DNA of 64,000 bases from Flavobacterium sp. CF108. Lineage in GTDB: Bacteria > Bacteroidota > Bacteroidia > Flavobacteriales > Flavobacteriaceae. The translations under genes and the position numbers were made by a program. The stretch spans positions 558,001 to 622,000 of the forward strand of contig NZ_FQWW01000003.1 of the NCBI RefSeq assembly GCF_900129795.1, read 5' to 3'. Below are positions 17,701-25,982 of the stretch, piece by piece. Below the pieces are notes generated by a model. That model was not told where the DNA came from. It made no database searches and saw only the letters and a list, made by a program, of their open reading frames with translations. How positions within the stretch are numbered: position 1 is the stretch's first letter; each line of letters begins with the position of its first letter.

Positions 17701-20100
17701 GGCTTCGGCAACAGCTAATAGTGAAGTTGAGCAGGCAGAATGTACGCTAACCGAAGGCCCTTTTAAATTTAAATGATAAGAAGTACGCGGTGCAATAAAA
17801 TCTTTTCCGTTTACGGTATAGATTTGTAATTCGCCTACAGAACTTTTCAATTCTTTGTTGTTGAATATATTATTCTCATAATAGGTATTGATTTCACTTC
17901 CTGTATATACGGCGATGCTTCCTTTATAATGTTTCGGAAGATGTCCCGCTTGTTCCAAAGCTTCAAACGAAATTTCCATAAACACACGTATTTGAGGATC
18001 CATAGCGGCGGCAAGCTGCGGATTTAGTCCGAAGAAATGAGCATCAAATGTTTTAGCCGAAGGTAAAATTCCTCTTGCACCTATATAAAATGGGTCTTTA
18101 CGAAGACTTTCGGGTAAACTTGGATCTAATTCTTCTTTGGTAAATAAAGAAATGGTTTCTTTTCCCTCTTTTAGGTTTTCCCATAATTCTTCTATAGTAT
18201 CAGAACCTGGAAATCTTCCGGCCATACCAATTACAGCAATGTCTCCGGTAGTGGTTTGTTTGCCCGTTTGTTTAAATGCAAATGAATCTTCTTTAGTATT
18301 ATTTTCTTCTAAAGTACTGGCAAGTTCCCTAATGGTAGGATGAATATAGATTTTTGAAACCGATATATCCAGTTCTAATTGCTGTCTCATTAACGAGGTT
18401 ACTTTTTGTGCCAATACAGAACTTCCGCCCATATCAAAAAAATCATCATCGATACCAATGCTTGCTATTTGTAATTCTTCGCTCCAAATTTTTACAATAT
18501 CTTTTTCTAATTGCGTATTCGGTTTTTTGAACGGCGGTGCAGAATCTGGTCTGTTATGTTCAGGAACAGGTAAGTTTTTTTTATCCACTTTTCCATTTGG
18601 AGTAATTGGAAATTCGTCTACCCAGATGTATTTAGATGGTAATAATATTTCGGGCAACACTTTTGAAAGTGCCTCATGAATTGGTTTTTCATCCTGTAAT
18701 TCAGCACTAGATTTTAAATACGCCACCAGTTTATCTTCATTACCAAAATAATTGCTGACGATTACGGAAGATTGTTTTATTTCAGGAATACTATTTAAGG
18801 CGGCTTCTATTTCGCCTAATTCAATACGGTGCCCTCTTATTTTTACCTGATGATCGATGCGGCCTAAGCATTGAAATTCTCCATTTGGGAGTAATTTCCC
18901 CAAGTCTCCGGTGCGATACAAAATAGCGTTTGGTTCTGAAGAAAACGGATCCGGAATAAATTTTTCAGCAGTAAGTTCCGGACGATTCCAGTAACCTTGT
19001 GCGACTCCGTCTCCGCCAATTACGATTTCTCCAATTGTTCCGGTTTCAACGGCTTTTCTTTCTTCATCTAATAAATAAATTTGTGTATTGGCAATTGGAA
19101 AACCAATTGTTATTAGTTCATCATCTGCCTGAATTTGTTTTACTGCCGACCAAATCGTTGTTTCCGTCGGGCCATACATATTCCAAAGTGAATCGCATTT
19201 TGAAATTAATTGGCGGGCCAGGTTTAAGGGCATAGCTTCTCCACCGCATAACGCTTTTAAAGCCAGTGGTGTTTCCCATCCGGAATCAAGAAGCGACTGC
19301 CACGTAGTAGGTGTAGCTTGTAATATTGTAATTTCTTTTTTCTGTAAAAGATCAAGTAAAAGATGACCGTCACGAGTAGTTTCATAATCGGCAAAAACTA
19401 CTGCTGCACCTTTAATTAGCGGCAGAAATAATTCAAGACCAGCAATATCAAAGGAAATTGTGGTGATGGATAATAACCTGTCTTCGATATGTATACCCGG
19501 TTCAATTGCCATACTGAACAGGAAGTTTATTAAATTTTTATGTGTAACAGTTACGCCTTTAGGTTTTCCGGTAGATCCGGAAGTATACATTATATACGCT
19601 GCAGCATCATAAGAAACAGAAGCTGAAACAGGAACTGCAGGATATTGATCAAGTGCAGCTAAAACGTCTTCAATTACTATCGTTTTAGAATAAGCAGGCA
19701 ATGAATTGACAAGTGATTTTGTAGTCAGTAAAAAACTGGCCCCAGAATCTTCGAGCATAAATTCTAAACGAGCCGCCGGAAATTTTGGATCTAATGGTAA
19801 ATAGGCCGCGCCACATTGTAAAATGGCTAAAAGAGAAGCAACTAGGTTAGGAGTTCGCTCCATAGATACAGCAACAATTTGTCCGGAAGATAAACCTTGA
19901 GCTAAAAAGTAATTCGCCAGCTGGTTTGTCATTTTTACTAACGCTGTGTAGGTAACCTGTTCTTCTCCAAATTCAAGTGCTATTGAATTTGGAGATAAAG
20001 CAGCCTGCTCTGCAAAAATCTCCGGTAACGTACTTTTAGGATACGCCATTTTGGTCCAACTTCTCTCGTTGGCTAAATCATTGTTGTTAGCTCTTTTCAT
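14764..20100 (-). CDS. Hybrid NRPS-PKS, A-T-KS-AT-ACP
   Basis: Taking the MKRANNND start (20100), the protein has 1778 residues; an upstream in-frame ATG at 20169 and one at 20049 are less likely or equally short of proof. Domains: adenylation (about 25-500) with no condensation domain in front, so it loads the starter; T domain with S561 in GGSS; ketosynthase from about 619 with C790 in SACSTS plus EAHGTATPVGDP and the KSNMGH His; acyltransferase with S1236 in GHSIGEF and HAFH near 1330, the malonyl-type motif; ACP with S1566 in LGLDSL. There is no KR, DH, ER or MT domain, so the beta-keto group should stay. A long tail holds a short coiled coil and a GSKLGRDENGNPAWFIEDP segment. The adenylation code reads DILQLGMIW, glycine-like. 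Confidence 0.95.
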   Translation of the reverse strand: MKRANNNDLANERSWTKMAYPKSTLPEIFAEQAALSPNSIALEFGEEQVTYTALVKMTNQLANYFLAQGLSSGQIVAVSMERTPNLVASLLAILQCGAAYLPLDPKFPAARLEFMLEDSGASFLLTTKSLVNSLPAYSKTIVIEDVLAALDQYPAVPVSASVSYDAAAYIMYTSGSTGKPKGVTVTHKNLINFLFSMAIEPGIHIEDRLLSITTISFDIAGLELFLPLIKGAAVVFADYETTRDGHLLLDLLQKKEITILQATPTTWQSLLDSGWETPLALKALCGGEAMPLNLARQLISKCDSLWNMYGPTETTIWSAVKQIQADDELITIGFPIANTQIYLLDEERKAVETGTIGEIVIGGDGVAQGYWNRPELTAEKFIPDPFSSEPNAILYRTGDLGKLLPNGEFQCLGRIDHQVKIRGHRIELGEIEAALNSIPEIKQSSVIVSNYFGNEDKLVAYLKSSAELQDEKPIHEALSKVLPEILLPSKYIWVDEFPITPNGKVDKKNLPVPEHNRPDSAPPFKKPNTQLEKDIVKIWSEELQIASIGIDDDFFDMGGSSVLAQKVTSLMRQQLELDISVSKIYIHPTIRELASTLEENNTKEDSFAFKQTGKQTTTGDIAVIGMAGRFPGSDTIEELWENLKEGKETISLFTKEELDPSLPESLRKDPFYIGARGILPSAKTFDAHFFGLNPQLAAAMDPQIRVFMEISFEALEQAGHLPKHYKGSIAVYTGSEINTYYENNIFNNKELKSSVGELQIYTVNGKDFIAPRTSYHLNLKGPSVSVHSACSTSLLAVAEAVKAIRTGMCDIALAGGSSVTCPINSGHLYDDGFIKSPDGSTRSFDAAGKGTVFSDGAGVVVLKRLEEAEKDGDIIYGVIKGVGVNNDGGDKGSFMAPSPRGQAGAIINAFNDAQISPSSISYMEAHGTATPVGDPIEIEGLKIAYGKQEKNNYCALGSIKSNMGHTTAAAGVAGLMKVLLAMRHKQIPPMVNFNEPNPNIDFANSPFYINNKLIEWETDSIRRAGVSSFGIGSTNVHAIVEEYTAEPLPSSASRPLQLLMWSAKSQNSLLGYENALGHFIDKSRNIPLADIAYSLNITREGFNQRSFLVTNSTDDAVEKLISLKAKSTKSSILKSVPSEMGFLFPGQGAQYLQMGKTLYDNEKVYREAVDKCAELLMEDLKLDIREILYPKTNSPEAEARLKDTRLTQPSLFVTEYALAQLWMSWGIKPTFLCGHSIGEFAAAHLAGIMSLKDALHIVAIRGKLISELPGGSMLAVRVPVEKLYELIPDTLSVAAINSSQFCVASGTKEDIALFNQELDAQDIPNKLLLTSHAFHSFMMEPILDSFKDEIEKIKLSIPRLPIISTATGTWLTDTEATSSSYWVSHLKNTVRFADAMDTAFELEDYILLEVGPGQTLITLARQQAAGKVIPAFSSINFPKEEQDNEYSTLLNTVGELWAKGISPDWKSFYNEQQRQKIELPGYVFDRKPCWIEPLNVIETIVQKSTVSDIIPNIAISAETESVPATTKESRKESISVRISEIIREASGITYDPDSASITFLELGLDSLSLTQLSGRLKKEFDLPITFRQLNEGYPTPLLLADYIDLNLPEENEVEIKETEIVSNQTVLPSVLTNEAPLSVNQNQTSLEQIIQQIQLLSQKVDQLQGFQSSSANGSTSFVNLKVKHFDALTFNPENRVGTNGSNGAHKKEKAFDLSKINGQLFLETNSEEKKYTIMANEPPIHGSKLGRDENGNPAWFIEDPVQKGKFNKTMLLESDKHN

Positions 20101-21013
20101 TTTAATGGTATTAAAATTAGAGTGGAACAAATAATAAGATTCAATTAATGGGAAACTAAAGAAAAACACGACTTACATCCGGGTTTACAGCTCATTATTA
20201 AAAATGACTGTATTTTTTATTTACAATGGTCTGCTTCGTTAATAAATAAATGAGAGGTTATAAGTAGTTTTTAATCATTGATTTGGCATTTATTGAAATT
20301 ATAATTATGTCCTAGTAATCAATATGTTAATCAAAAAAAGTAATTTTTTTTTACTAATACTTGCATTTTCTGTATAAAGCTATTATTATCGATGAATTGC
20401 ATATTTTAAATTATTTGAGACATTTTTTTTTAAATTGACCTTCGGTTTTAAATCAATTTTATGCTTGCAATTTTCTCATAAAATAAGGCGGGCTTTTTTT
20501 AAGATAAAATTACAGTCAAAATTATCTGCGGACTTATTTTTAAAAGTCAATAATTCCTTATTCAGACCATTTTTTCCTTTGTAAGGAAAAACTTTATTTT
20601 GGTAATTGTTTGTTGTAGAAAAATATTTAGCTTTGCTGTTTGTAAATATCTTGTATTCAATAAGATAACTGTTAATTTAATACGGAATTTTTTATAAAGG
20701 CACCCCATAATTAAAGATTAAATAAAAAGGATTTAGTGATATAATTTAGTGAAATAAATTGCCGTTGTATTTAAGTATCAACCAGTTTATACTAGCGTTA
20801 AATATTTAATTTTTAGAACTATTATTTAAGTTATATCGGCAGCTATTTTTTTAAAATAATCGCAGTAATTTATAGAAAAACATTTTTTTGATGTAGGTAA
20901 ATAGTCATTAAAATACTACATTTTGTGTAGTTTATCGGAAATAAAATTCGTTATATCGATTTTATTTTGCTATTAAATATTTTTGCAGCATAAATTATAA
21001 GGCTTATAGAACT
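20101..21013. other. Long AT-rich intergenic region
   Basis: About 900 bases lie between the leftward NRPS-PKS operon and the rightward secreted-protein operon. No credible ORF was found. A possible -7 element for the leftward operon reads TAATTTTG on the minus strand at 20517-20524. A perfect hairpin, TTTTTCCTT/AAGGAAAAA, lies at 20571-20591, and a six-pair hairpin, ACTACA/TGTAGT, at 20915-20931. A TATTTTTG at 20978-20985 could serve the rightward operon. None of these is proven. Confidence 0.5.
20978..20985 (+). promoter_or_regulatory. Possible promoter -7 element of the secreted-protein operon
   Basis: TATTTTTG fits TAnnTTTG and lies 28 bases before the GTG start of the first gene. A TTTG at a usual -33 distance is not seen. 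Confidence 0.4.
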
Positions 21014-21529
21014 GTGAAGTATTTAAACATAAAAACCCTAAACCTACTCATAATTATGATGGCGTTTATCCCTTTTAAAGGGATTAGCCAGACGCAGACA
21101 AATGATACCATGGAAACTATAATTCCATCCGGAAGCAACGCAACCGGAAGTTCAGGTTCTGTAACATATTCAATTGGACAAGTATTCTATACCTACATTG
21201 GAACAGGTTATAACGTAGCTCAGGGGATACAGCAGCAAGAATCAGATGAAACTCTGGATAATCCGGAAGTTGAGGTGCCTGTAGTATCCATATTAGTTTT
21301 CCCAAATCCGGCAGCAGATTTTGTTAATGTAAGCATGAAAGCACCAGAGTTAGAAAGTAAAGACCGATCGTACAGACTTTATGACATTCAGGGCAGGCTA
21401 TTAAAACAAAACAAAATTAATCAAACAGAAACTCAGGTTAATTTAAATAACCTAACACCTTCTCTTTATATACTTGTGGTATATGTAGACGGCAAAATTT
21501 TGGAATCATTTAAAATATTAAAAAAATAA
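21014..21529 (+). CDS. Small secreted protein with type IX sorting domain
   Basis: A 171-residue protein starting at GTG (21014). A signal peptide runs to about residue 25 (LLIIMMAFIPFKGISQ). A short serine- and glycine-rich region with SYSIGQVFY-type text is followed by a type A Por-secretion C-terminal domain from about residue 92: SILVFPNPAADFVNV, YRLYDIQGRLL, and a final ILESFKILKK. It should cross the outer membrane through the type IX system and be attached to the cell surface or released. The mature part before the sorting domain is only about 65 residues, so it has no room for a common enzyme fold. First gene of a three-gene set. Confidence 0.88.
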   Translation: MKYLNIKTLNLLIIMMAFIPFKGISQTQTNDTMETIIPSGSNATGSSGSVTYSIGQVFYTYIGTGYNVAQGIQQQESDETLDNPEVEVPVVSILVFPNPAADFVNVSMKAPELESKDRSYRLYDIQGRLLKQNKINQTETQVNLNNLTPSLYILVVYVDGKILESFKILKK

Positions 21530-21540
21530 AGAACAAGACA

Positions 21541-22278
21541 ATGAAATCTGCGCTTACCATACTAGTATTATTTGTGACTGTTACGCTTAAGTTATATGCA
21601 CAATCACCAGAAAAAATGAGTTATCAGGCAATTATTCGATCACAGAATAATGATCTGGTTGCGAACTCGCGAATAAGCCTAAGAGTTATTGTACATCAAA
21701 GCAGTGCAGCGGGAACTATTGTTTATCAGGAAACACATTCTGCGACTACCAATAACAATGGTTTGGTTTCTCTTGAAATAGGAACCGGAAATATTACTAC
21801 TGGTACCTTTAGTGCAATTGCATGGGAAAAAGGCCCATACTTTATAGAGACACAAGTTGATGTAAGCGGCGGAGCTAATTATAACATTATGGGAACTACG
21901 CAGCTTTTGAGTGTGCCTTATGCATTACATGCAAAAACAGCCGAAAGGTTGGTAGGCACTGCTACTACAACGCCAAGAGCGGCAGTTATTCCGTTTACCT
22001 CTTCCAGAAACATTACTACTACAGATGTAAATAATACAATAGAATGTACCGCAACATCTACATTAACATTAACCTCTAATTTTACGAGTATGCTAACAGG
22101 CGATACTATTAATTTAGAAGCTCATAATGGTGCGGTATTAACCATTCAGGCATCTTCTGGAGTAACAATAAACTATACGGCAAGCGGAAGCGCAAAGTTT
22201 ACCAGCGCTGCCGGGAACGTAAGATTTGGATTTCTTAGAAAAACAGGCACAAATTCCTATATTATATCGGGACAATGA
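21541..22278 (+). CDS. Secreted 'MSYQA' protein of unknown function
   Basis: A 245-residue protein with a signal peptide (residues 1-21, ending KLYAQ). PEKMSYQAIIRSQNNDLVANSRISLRV is a hallmark start of a widespread Bacteroidota family often found with tail-fibre-like or T9SS proteins. It runs through an Ig-like strand-rich region to LLSVPYALHAKTAE. The last 90 residues are threonine- and serine-rich and look like a beta sandwich (TGDTINLEAHNGAVLTIQ). No sorting domain is visible. It begins 11 bases after the previous stop and overlaps the next gene by four bases (ATGA), so the three genes are probably co-translated. Function unknown. Confidence 0.8.
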   Translation: MKSALTILVLFVTVTLKLYAQSPEKMSYQAIIRSQNNDLVANSRISLRVIVHQSSAAGTIVYQETHSATTNNNGLVSLEIGTGNITTGTFSAIAWEKGPYFIETQVDVSGGANYNIMGTTQLLSVPYALHAKTAERLVGTATTTPRAAVIPFTSSRNITTTDVNNTIECTATSTLTLTSNFTSMLTGDTINLEAHNGAVLTIQASSGVTINYTASGSAKFTSAAGNVRFGFLRKTGTNSYIISGQ

Positions 22279-24464
22279 AAAAGTTACTATTTTTTTTACT
22301 CTTTTCAACAGCAGTTTTTTCACAAAACTATCAATATGCTCTTGAAGAAGTTCCGGTTACCGTACCGGAACCACCAACAGGCGTAAACAATCAAATAGAA
22401 GAAATTAAATATTTTGAAGCCCACTTATTGCCGCTTGCGCAAAAAGGAACGCTTCAGGCTGCTTTAGATCAATACGGTTCTGTACGTTTAGAAAAAGGAG
22501 ATTACTCTGGAGTTGATCTTGTGATGAAAAGCAATCAACGATTATACGGACATCCTACATTATCTAAAGTATCGAATATTAAAATCGCTGCCGGAAGTAC
22601 CAATGTTCACATCGAACAACTTTCGTTTGTAGACCGCACCGTTACTTTTGAACCTGGCGCGCCCATAACAAATTGCGTTCTTAAAACTTTAAGATACGTT
22701 TACATCAATGCAAGCGGAGCACAATTAAATAATAATGAGCTGATCAATATCGGCGGACAAATTAAGTTTGACTGCAGTGCATCAGGTTATTTCAGAAATA
22801 ATAAGATTATCAAGCATCAAGCACAGTCTATTTCCAATCAATTAATCATGAAAGGAAATACCACAACGCCAAGTTATGGAAACGTAAATCTGCATTCTAA
22901 TTATTTAACTCCGGCTGGGGACGCAACAGATATTGACGGATTACAATCGGCTACTTTTGTTGGTGTTGACAGTGAAGGATGGAACTTAAACGGACAGGGC
23001 ACAAAAGCAATGTTTACGGCTAAAAATATGGGTAATTTAAAGATTACCGATTTTGGAGGCGGAAATGCTTATTCTGCTGTTCAAACAGGATCTTATGATA
23101 TTGATGCTCAAAATGTATCCTTCTTAAATAAATACCTGCGTACTTCAAATGATGTGATATCGGCAAGAACCAATATGTTTTTAATTGATGGAGAAGGGGC
23201 ATACAAAAGAGGAAGCGGAACTGTAACAGGTTTTGATTTACTGGGGAATTTAGACAAAAGCAATGCGATAAAATATAACGGAACAGAGCAAACCAGTACG
23301 ATTACAAATACAGCTGTTACAACTGCTATTAGCAATACTATTTTAGGAACAAAATATACACCTTGGGCGAGAACAGCATGGGAAACACTGCCAGATCCGT
23401 TGGGACCAAACTGGAAAACTGAAAGAACCGGAAAAACAGATCAAAGAGCTTATATTCAAGATCTTATTGATAAGAATGGAATTGCAGAATTACCGGAAGG
23501 AATATTCTATATAGGTGGTACCTTAAATGTTCATCTTGATGGAAATCATGGTATAATAGGAAAAGGAACAGGTAAAACGGTAATTGTGGGTCTAAAAGAT
23601 GATTTTCCTTTAATTACATTAGACACAGGAACTGATACTAATTTTGTTTTGGCCTATTTAACATTACAAGGCGGCAGCACGGGTATATATGCAGGTAAAA
23701 GAAATGGTGTTGGAATTGGCCAGATTGCTTATGCAAATTTAAGGTTTATTACTTTTAGAGATCAGACAAACGGAATTCACCTGTATCAAATTATGGGACT
23801 TGATAATAACTTTTTTGAGTATTTAGGTTTTGTAAATTGTACAAGAGGTTTCTTCCAAGAACCATTATTACCATACGCAGGTGATTATAACACATCGAGT
23901 TATGTTGATAAAACGATGTATTACAAAAGTCAGTTTATAAATTGTACAACGGCAATGTCAATGAAGGCAACCCGACCAAATAACTTAAATGCCTGGGTAG
24001 ACTGTAAGTTTGATAGAGGCCAGACTGCTTTAGATATGGGAGCACAAAATTATCCTGTAATTGCTAATTGTGATTTTAGTAATTATACCGGAGCGAGCGT
24101 AATCAACAGTAATTCAATTTCGATATACAGTTCTAACTTTTTCAATAACACTTCATCAGCGGCAACTTTAAATGCTATGATTACTTATATTGAAGGATGT
24201 AAATTCTCAGACAGTTCTAATATGTTTGCACCTGTAGTCTACAATTCGACTTTTCATTATATTTTAAATTCAACAGTTGCAGGAAATGTAGTCGTAGCAA
24301 AACCGTCGAACTTATATTATGATTCTTCTGCGATTTATGTAAATTCTACATTATCAGCAAATCCTACATTAAGTAAGCTGTTAGTAAATGTAAAAGTGGG
24401 CGTGCCGACCGTAATAATTAATACAACACCAAATCCGTATCCTCAGTTTTTGGTAACGCAATAA
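22275..24464 (+). CDS. Secreted right-handed beta-helix (pectate-lyase-like) protein
   Basis: A 729-residue protein with a signal peptide (MKKLLFFLLFSTAVFSQ). Two beta-helix segments are likely. The first covers about 50-330 (LNNNELINIGGQIKFDCSASGYFRNNKI). The second starts near 390 with IQDLIDKNGIAELPEGIFYIGGTLNVH, a typical first turn of pectate-lyase or glucodepolymerase folds, and continues with many short N-rich strands. Such proteins bind or cut polysaccharides. No catalytic residues could be assigned, and no C-terminal sorting domain is seen, so export may stop at the periplasm or depend on the neighbours. Its ATG overlaps the stop of the previous gene. Confidence 0.82.
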   Translation: MKKLLFFLLFSTAVFSQNYQYALEEVPVTVPEPPTGVNNQIEEIKYFEAHLLPLAQKGTLQAALDQYGSVRLEKGDYSGVDLVMKSNQRLYGHPTLSKVSNIKIAAGSTNVHIEQLSFVDRTVTFEPGAPITNCVLKTLRYVYINASGAQLNNNELINIGGQIKFDCSASGYFRNNKIIKHQAQSISNQLIMKGNTTTPSYGNVNLHSNYLTPAGDATDIDGLQSATFVGVDSEGWNLNGQGTKAMFTAKNMGNLKITDFGGGNAYSAVQTGSYDIDAQNVSFLNKYLRTSNDVISARTNMFLIDGEGAYKRGSGTVTGFDLLGNLDKSNAIKYNGTEQTSTITNTAVTTAISNTILGTKYTPWARTAWETLPDPLGPNWKTERTGKTDQRAYIQDLIDKNGIAELPEGIFYIGGTLNVHLDGNHGIIGKGTGKTVIVGLKDDFPLITLDTGTDTNFVLAYLTLQGGSTGIYAGKRNGVGIGQIAYANLRFITFRDQTNGIHLYQIMGLDNNFFEYLGFVNCTRGFFQEPLLPYAGDYNTSSYVDKTMYYKSQFINCTTAMSMKATRPNNLNAWVDCKFDRGQTALDMGAQNYPVIANCDFSNYTGASVINSNSISIYSSNFFNNTSSAATLNAMITYIEGCKFSDSSNMFAPVVYNSTFHYILNSTVAGNVVVAKPSNLYYDSSAIYVNSTLSANPTLSKLLVNVKVGVPTVIINTTPNPYPQFLVTQ

Positions 24465-24487
24465 AAAACTTACATAACAATATAATT

Positions 24488-24524
24488 AGAGGTTCAGGTT
24501 AATTTAATCTGAACCTCTTTTTTA
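24488..24524 (+). terminator. Intrinsic terminator of the secreted-protein operon
   Basis: AGAGGTTCAG (24488-24497) pairs perfectly with CTGAACCTCT (24509-24518) and a T run follows. It lies 24 bases after the beta-helix gene. Confidence 0.9.
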
Positions 24525-24960
24525 TTCTTCAATTTCTGATTAACAAGAATATTTTTTAATTACTTCAAAAACCATCAAAATCTTATTATAAATCTTACAT
24601 AATCAAGGTTTTAATGCGGCTGATAATGCTGGGTTTCATATTTTTTTGAGAAGTTTTTTTGCCGTTTTCACCTCAATATGATAGCTGTAAAAGGCTGCAA
24701 ATTGTATTTTATCGGATTTTAAAATCCGTTGAACAGATTTATTATTATAAACTGAAAACAATATATATTTTTAACCACGATTTAAAAAGAATACTAAATA
24801 AAAACGGTCATTTAGCTTTATTCTTTATTAATAATTAAACAGTTATTGAAAAATAGTAATTTTTTTACAAAGTATAATGAAAAACAGATTATCACTCTAT
24901 TGTATTTATTGAGGTGCAATAGTAATTTCAAAATAAGGATTATTTATATTTTTTTGTTTT
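24525..24960. other. Intergenic region upstream of the XRE genes
   Basis: About 436 AT-rich bases without an ORF. The one notable element is a perfect 16-bp palindrome, CGGATTTTAAAATCCG, at 24713-24728, which could be a protein-binding site for the regulators downstream. No TAnnTTTG element of exact spacing was found before the first XRE gene. Confidence 0.5.
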
Positions 24961-25194
24961 ATGAAATATAGTGTATACGAAAATATTAGAAAAATAAGAG
25001 AATTAAAAAATTTAACCAGAGAGTTTGTAGCGGCAGAACTAAAAATGAGTACCAGCGGTTATGGCAAAATTGAAAGAGGTGATGTTGATTTAACAGTATC
25101 TAAATTAATTGAAATTTCAAAAGTTTTAGAGGTCTCAATTGAGTTCATATTCAAATTCGATGTTTCGATTTTTTTTAATGATACAAATAGATAA
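24961..25194 (+). CDS. Small XRE-family helix-turn-helix regulator
   Basis: A 77-residue protein that is almost only a Cro/CI-type HTH domain: ENIRKIRELKNLTREFVAAELKMSTSGYGKIERGDVDLTVSKLIEISKVLEV. The AAELKMSTSGYGKIERG part is the turn and recognition helix. No extra sensor domain is present. It lies before a second, related XRE gene and between the secreted-protein operon and the exopolysaccharide cluster; which of these it controls cannot be told. Confidence 0.85.
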   Translation: MKYSVYENIRKIRELKNLTREFVAAELKMSTSGYGKIERGDVDLTVSKLIEISKVLEVSIEFIFKFDVSIFFNDTNR

Positions 25195-25255
25195 AATATC
25201 TGGAAAATAGTAAAGAAGCTTAAATAGATAAAATAAATAATTAAAATTGAAGGTT

Positions 25256-25459
25256 ATGGAAAATTACTACTTAAGAATAAAAGAGTATCGGTTGCAAAAT
25301 AATCATACTCCAGAATATGTTGCCATTCAGATGGAAATAAGTGTAAAAAAATATGAAAAAATTGAAAATGGAATGATTGACCTAAAATTGTCAAAACTGG
25401 ATAAACTGGTTAAAATTTTAGGAATCAAAAAAAGTGAAATTTTCAGATTAAGCAATTAA
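25256..25459 (+). CDS. Second small XRE-family helix-turn-helix regulator
   Basis: A 67-residue HTH protein from the ATG at 25256; an in-frame TTG nine bases earlier is possible but weaker. LRIKEYRLQNNHTPEYVAIQMEISVKKYEKIENGMIDLKLSKLDKLVKILGI aligns along its whole length with the preceding XRE protein, so the two are probably old tandem paralogues. The spacing of about 60 bases allows co-transcription. A shared terminator with the convergent UpxY-like gene follows. Confidence 0.82.
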   Translation: MENYYLRIKEYRLQNNHTPEYVAIQMEISVKKYEKIENGMIDLKLSKLDKLVKILGIKKSEIFRLSN

Positions 25460-25476
25460 TATTTTTTTTTTAAAAA

Positions 25477-25505
25477 AGAGTTCACTTATAAGAACTCTAT
25501 TTTTA
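25477..25505. terminator. Bidirectional terminator
   Basis: AGAGTTC (25477-25483) pairs with GAACTCT (25492-25498). A run of T on each strand lets it serve both the XRE gene and the convergent UpxY-like gene. Confidence 0.8.
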
Positions 25506-25514
25506 TTTATGTTA

Positions 25515-25982
25515 TTACTTATGTTTTACTTTTAAAACATATCCCAAAGATTCTAAAATTAAAACATAATGCGTTTTTGTAATGTCTTTTATAACGGCAT
25601 TCTGATCACAAAAAGGCCCGGAATTCAAATGTATTTTATCTCCTATTTGGTACTGCATAACTGAAATTTCCTTAGCAGTATCTCCACAATTAAGCCATTC
25701 TTTTATCGTCTCGATTTCCTGGTCTTTTACAATTGCATGTCTTCCTAACCAAAATAAATACCTCACAACACCGGGAGAATAAAACACCATATTTCTATCT
25801 TTTTCGGGTATTTGCACAAAGATATAGTTGTTAAATAACGGTACTTCTACCTTTATTTTTCTATCAGATCTTTGCTGTGTTTTTTTAATCAAGGGGCAGT
25901 AACAATTAATGTTATACTTCGTTAATTGTTCTGCTGCTCTTTTTTCCCATTTAGGTTTTGTATAGACTACATACCACTTCAT
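25515..25982 (-). CDS. UpxY/RfaH-like NusG-type antiterminator
   Basis: A 155-residue NusG paralogue. MKWYVVYTKPKWEKRAAEQL and PLFNNYIFVQI are the NusG N-terminal domain (about 1-100) that grips RNA polymerase. The C-terminal KOW-type domain (about 108-155) reads QYQIGDKIHLNSGPFCDQNAVIKDI. In Bacteroidota such proteins prevent early termination in capsule and exopolysaccharide operons and usually stand first in the operon they control. Here the gene is on the opposite strand and diverges from the exopolysaccharide cluster across a 554-base gap, so control in trans on that cluster is likely but inferred. Confidence 0.9.
   Translation of the reverse strand: MKWYVVYTKPKWEKRAAEQLTKYNINCYCPLIKKTQQRSDRKIKVEVPLFNNYIFVQIPEKDRNMVFYSPGVVRYLFWLGRHAIVKDQEIETIKEWLNCGDTAKEISVMQYQIGDKIHLNSGPFCDQNAVIKDITKTHYVLILESLGYVLKVKHK

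Noticed and set aside
20431-20460. AAATTGA/TCAATTT hairpin as a terminator or small RNA
   Set aside because: The stem is short and AT-rich with a long loop, and no promoter or T tail fits on the proper side.
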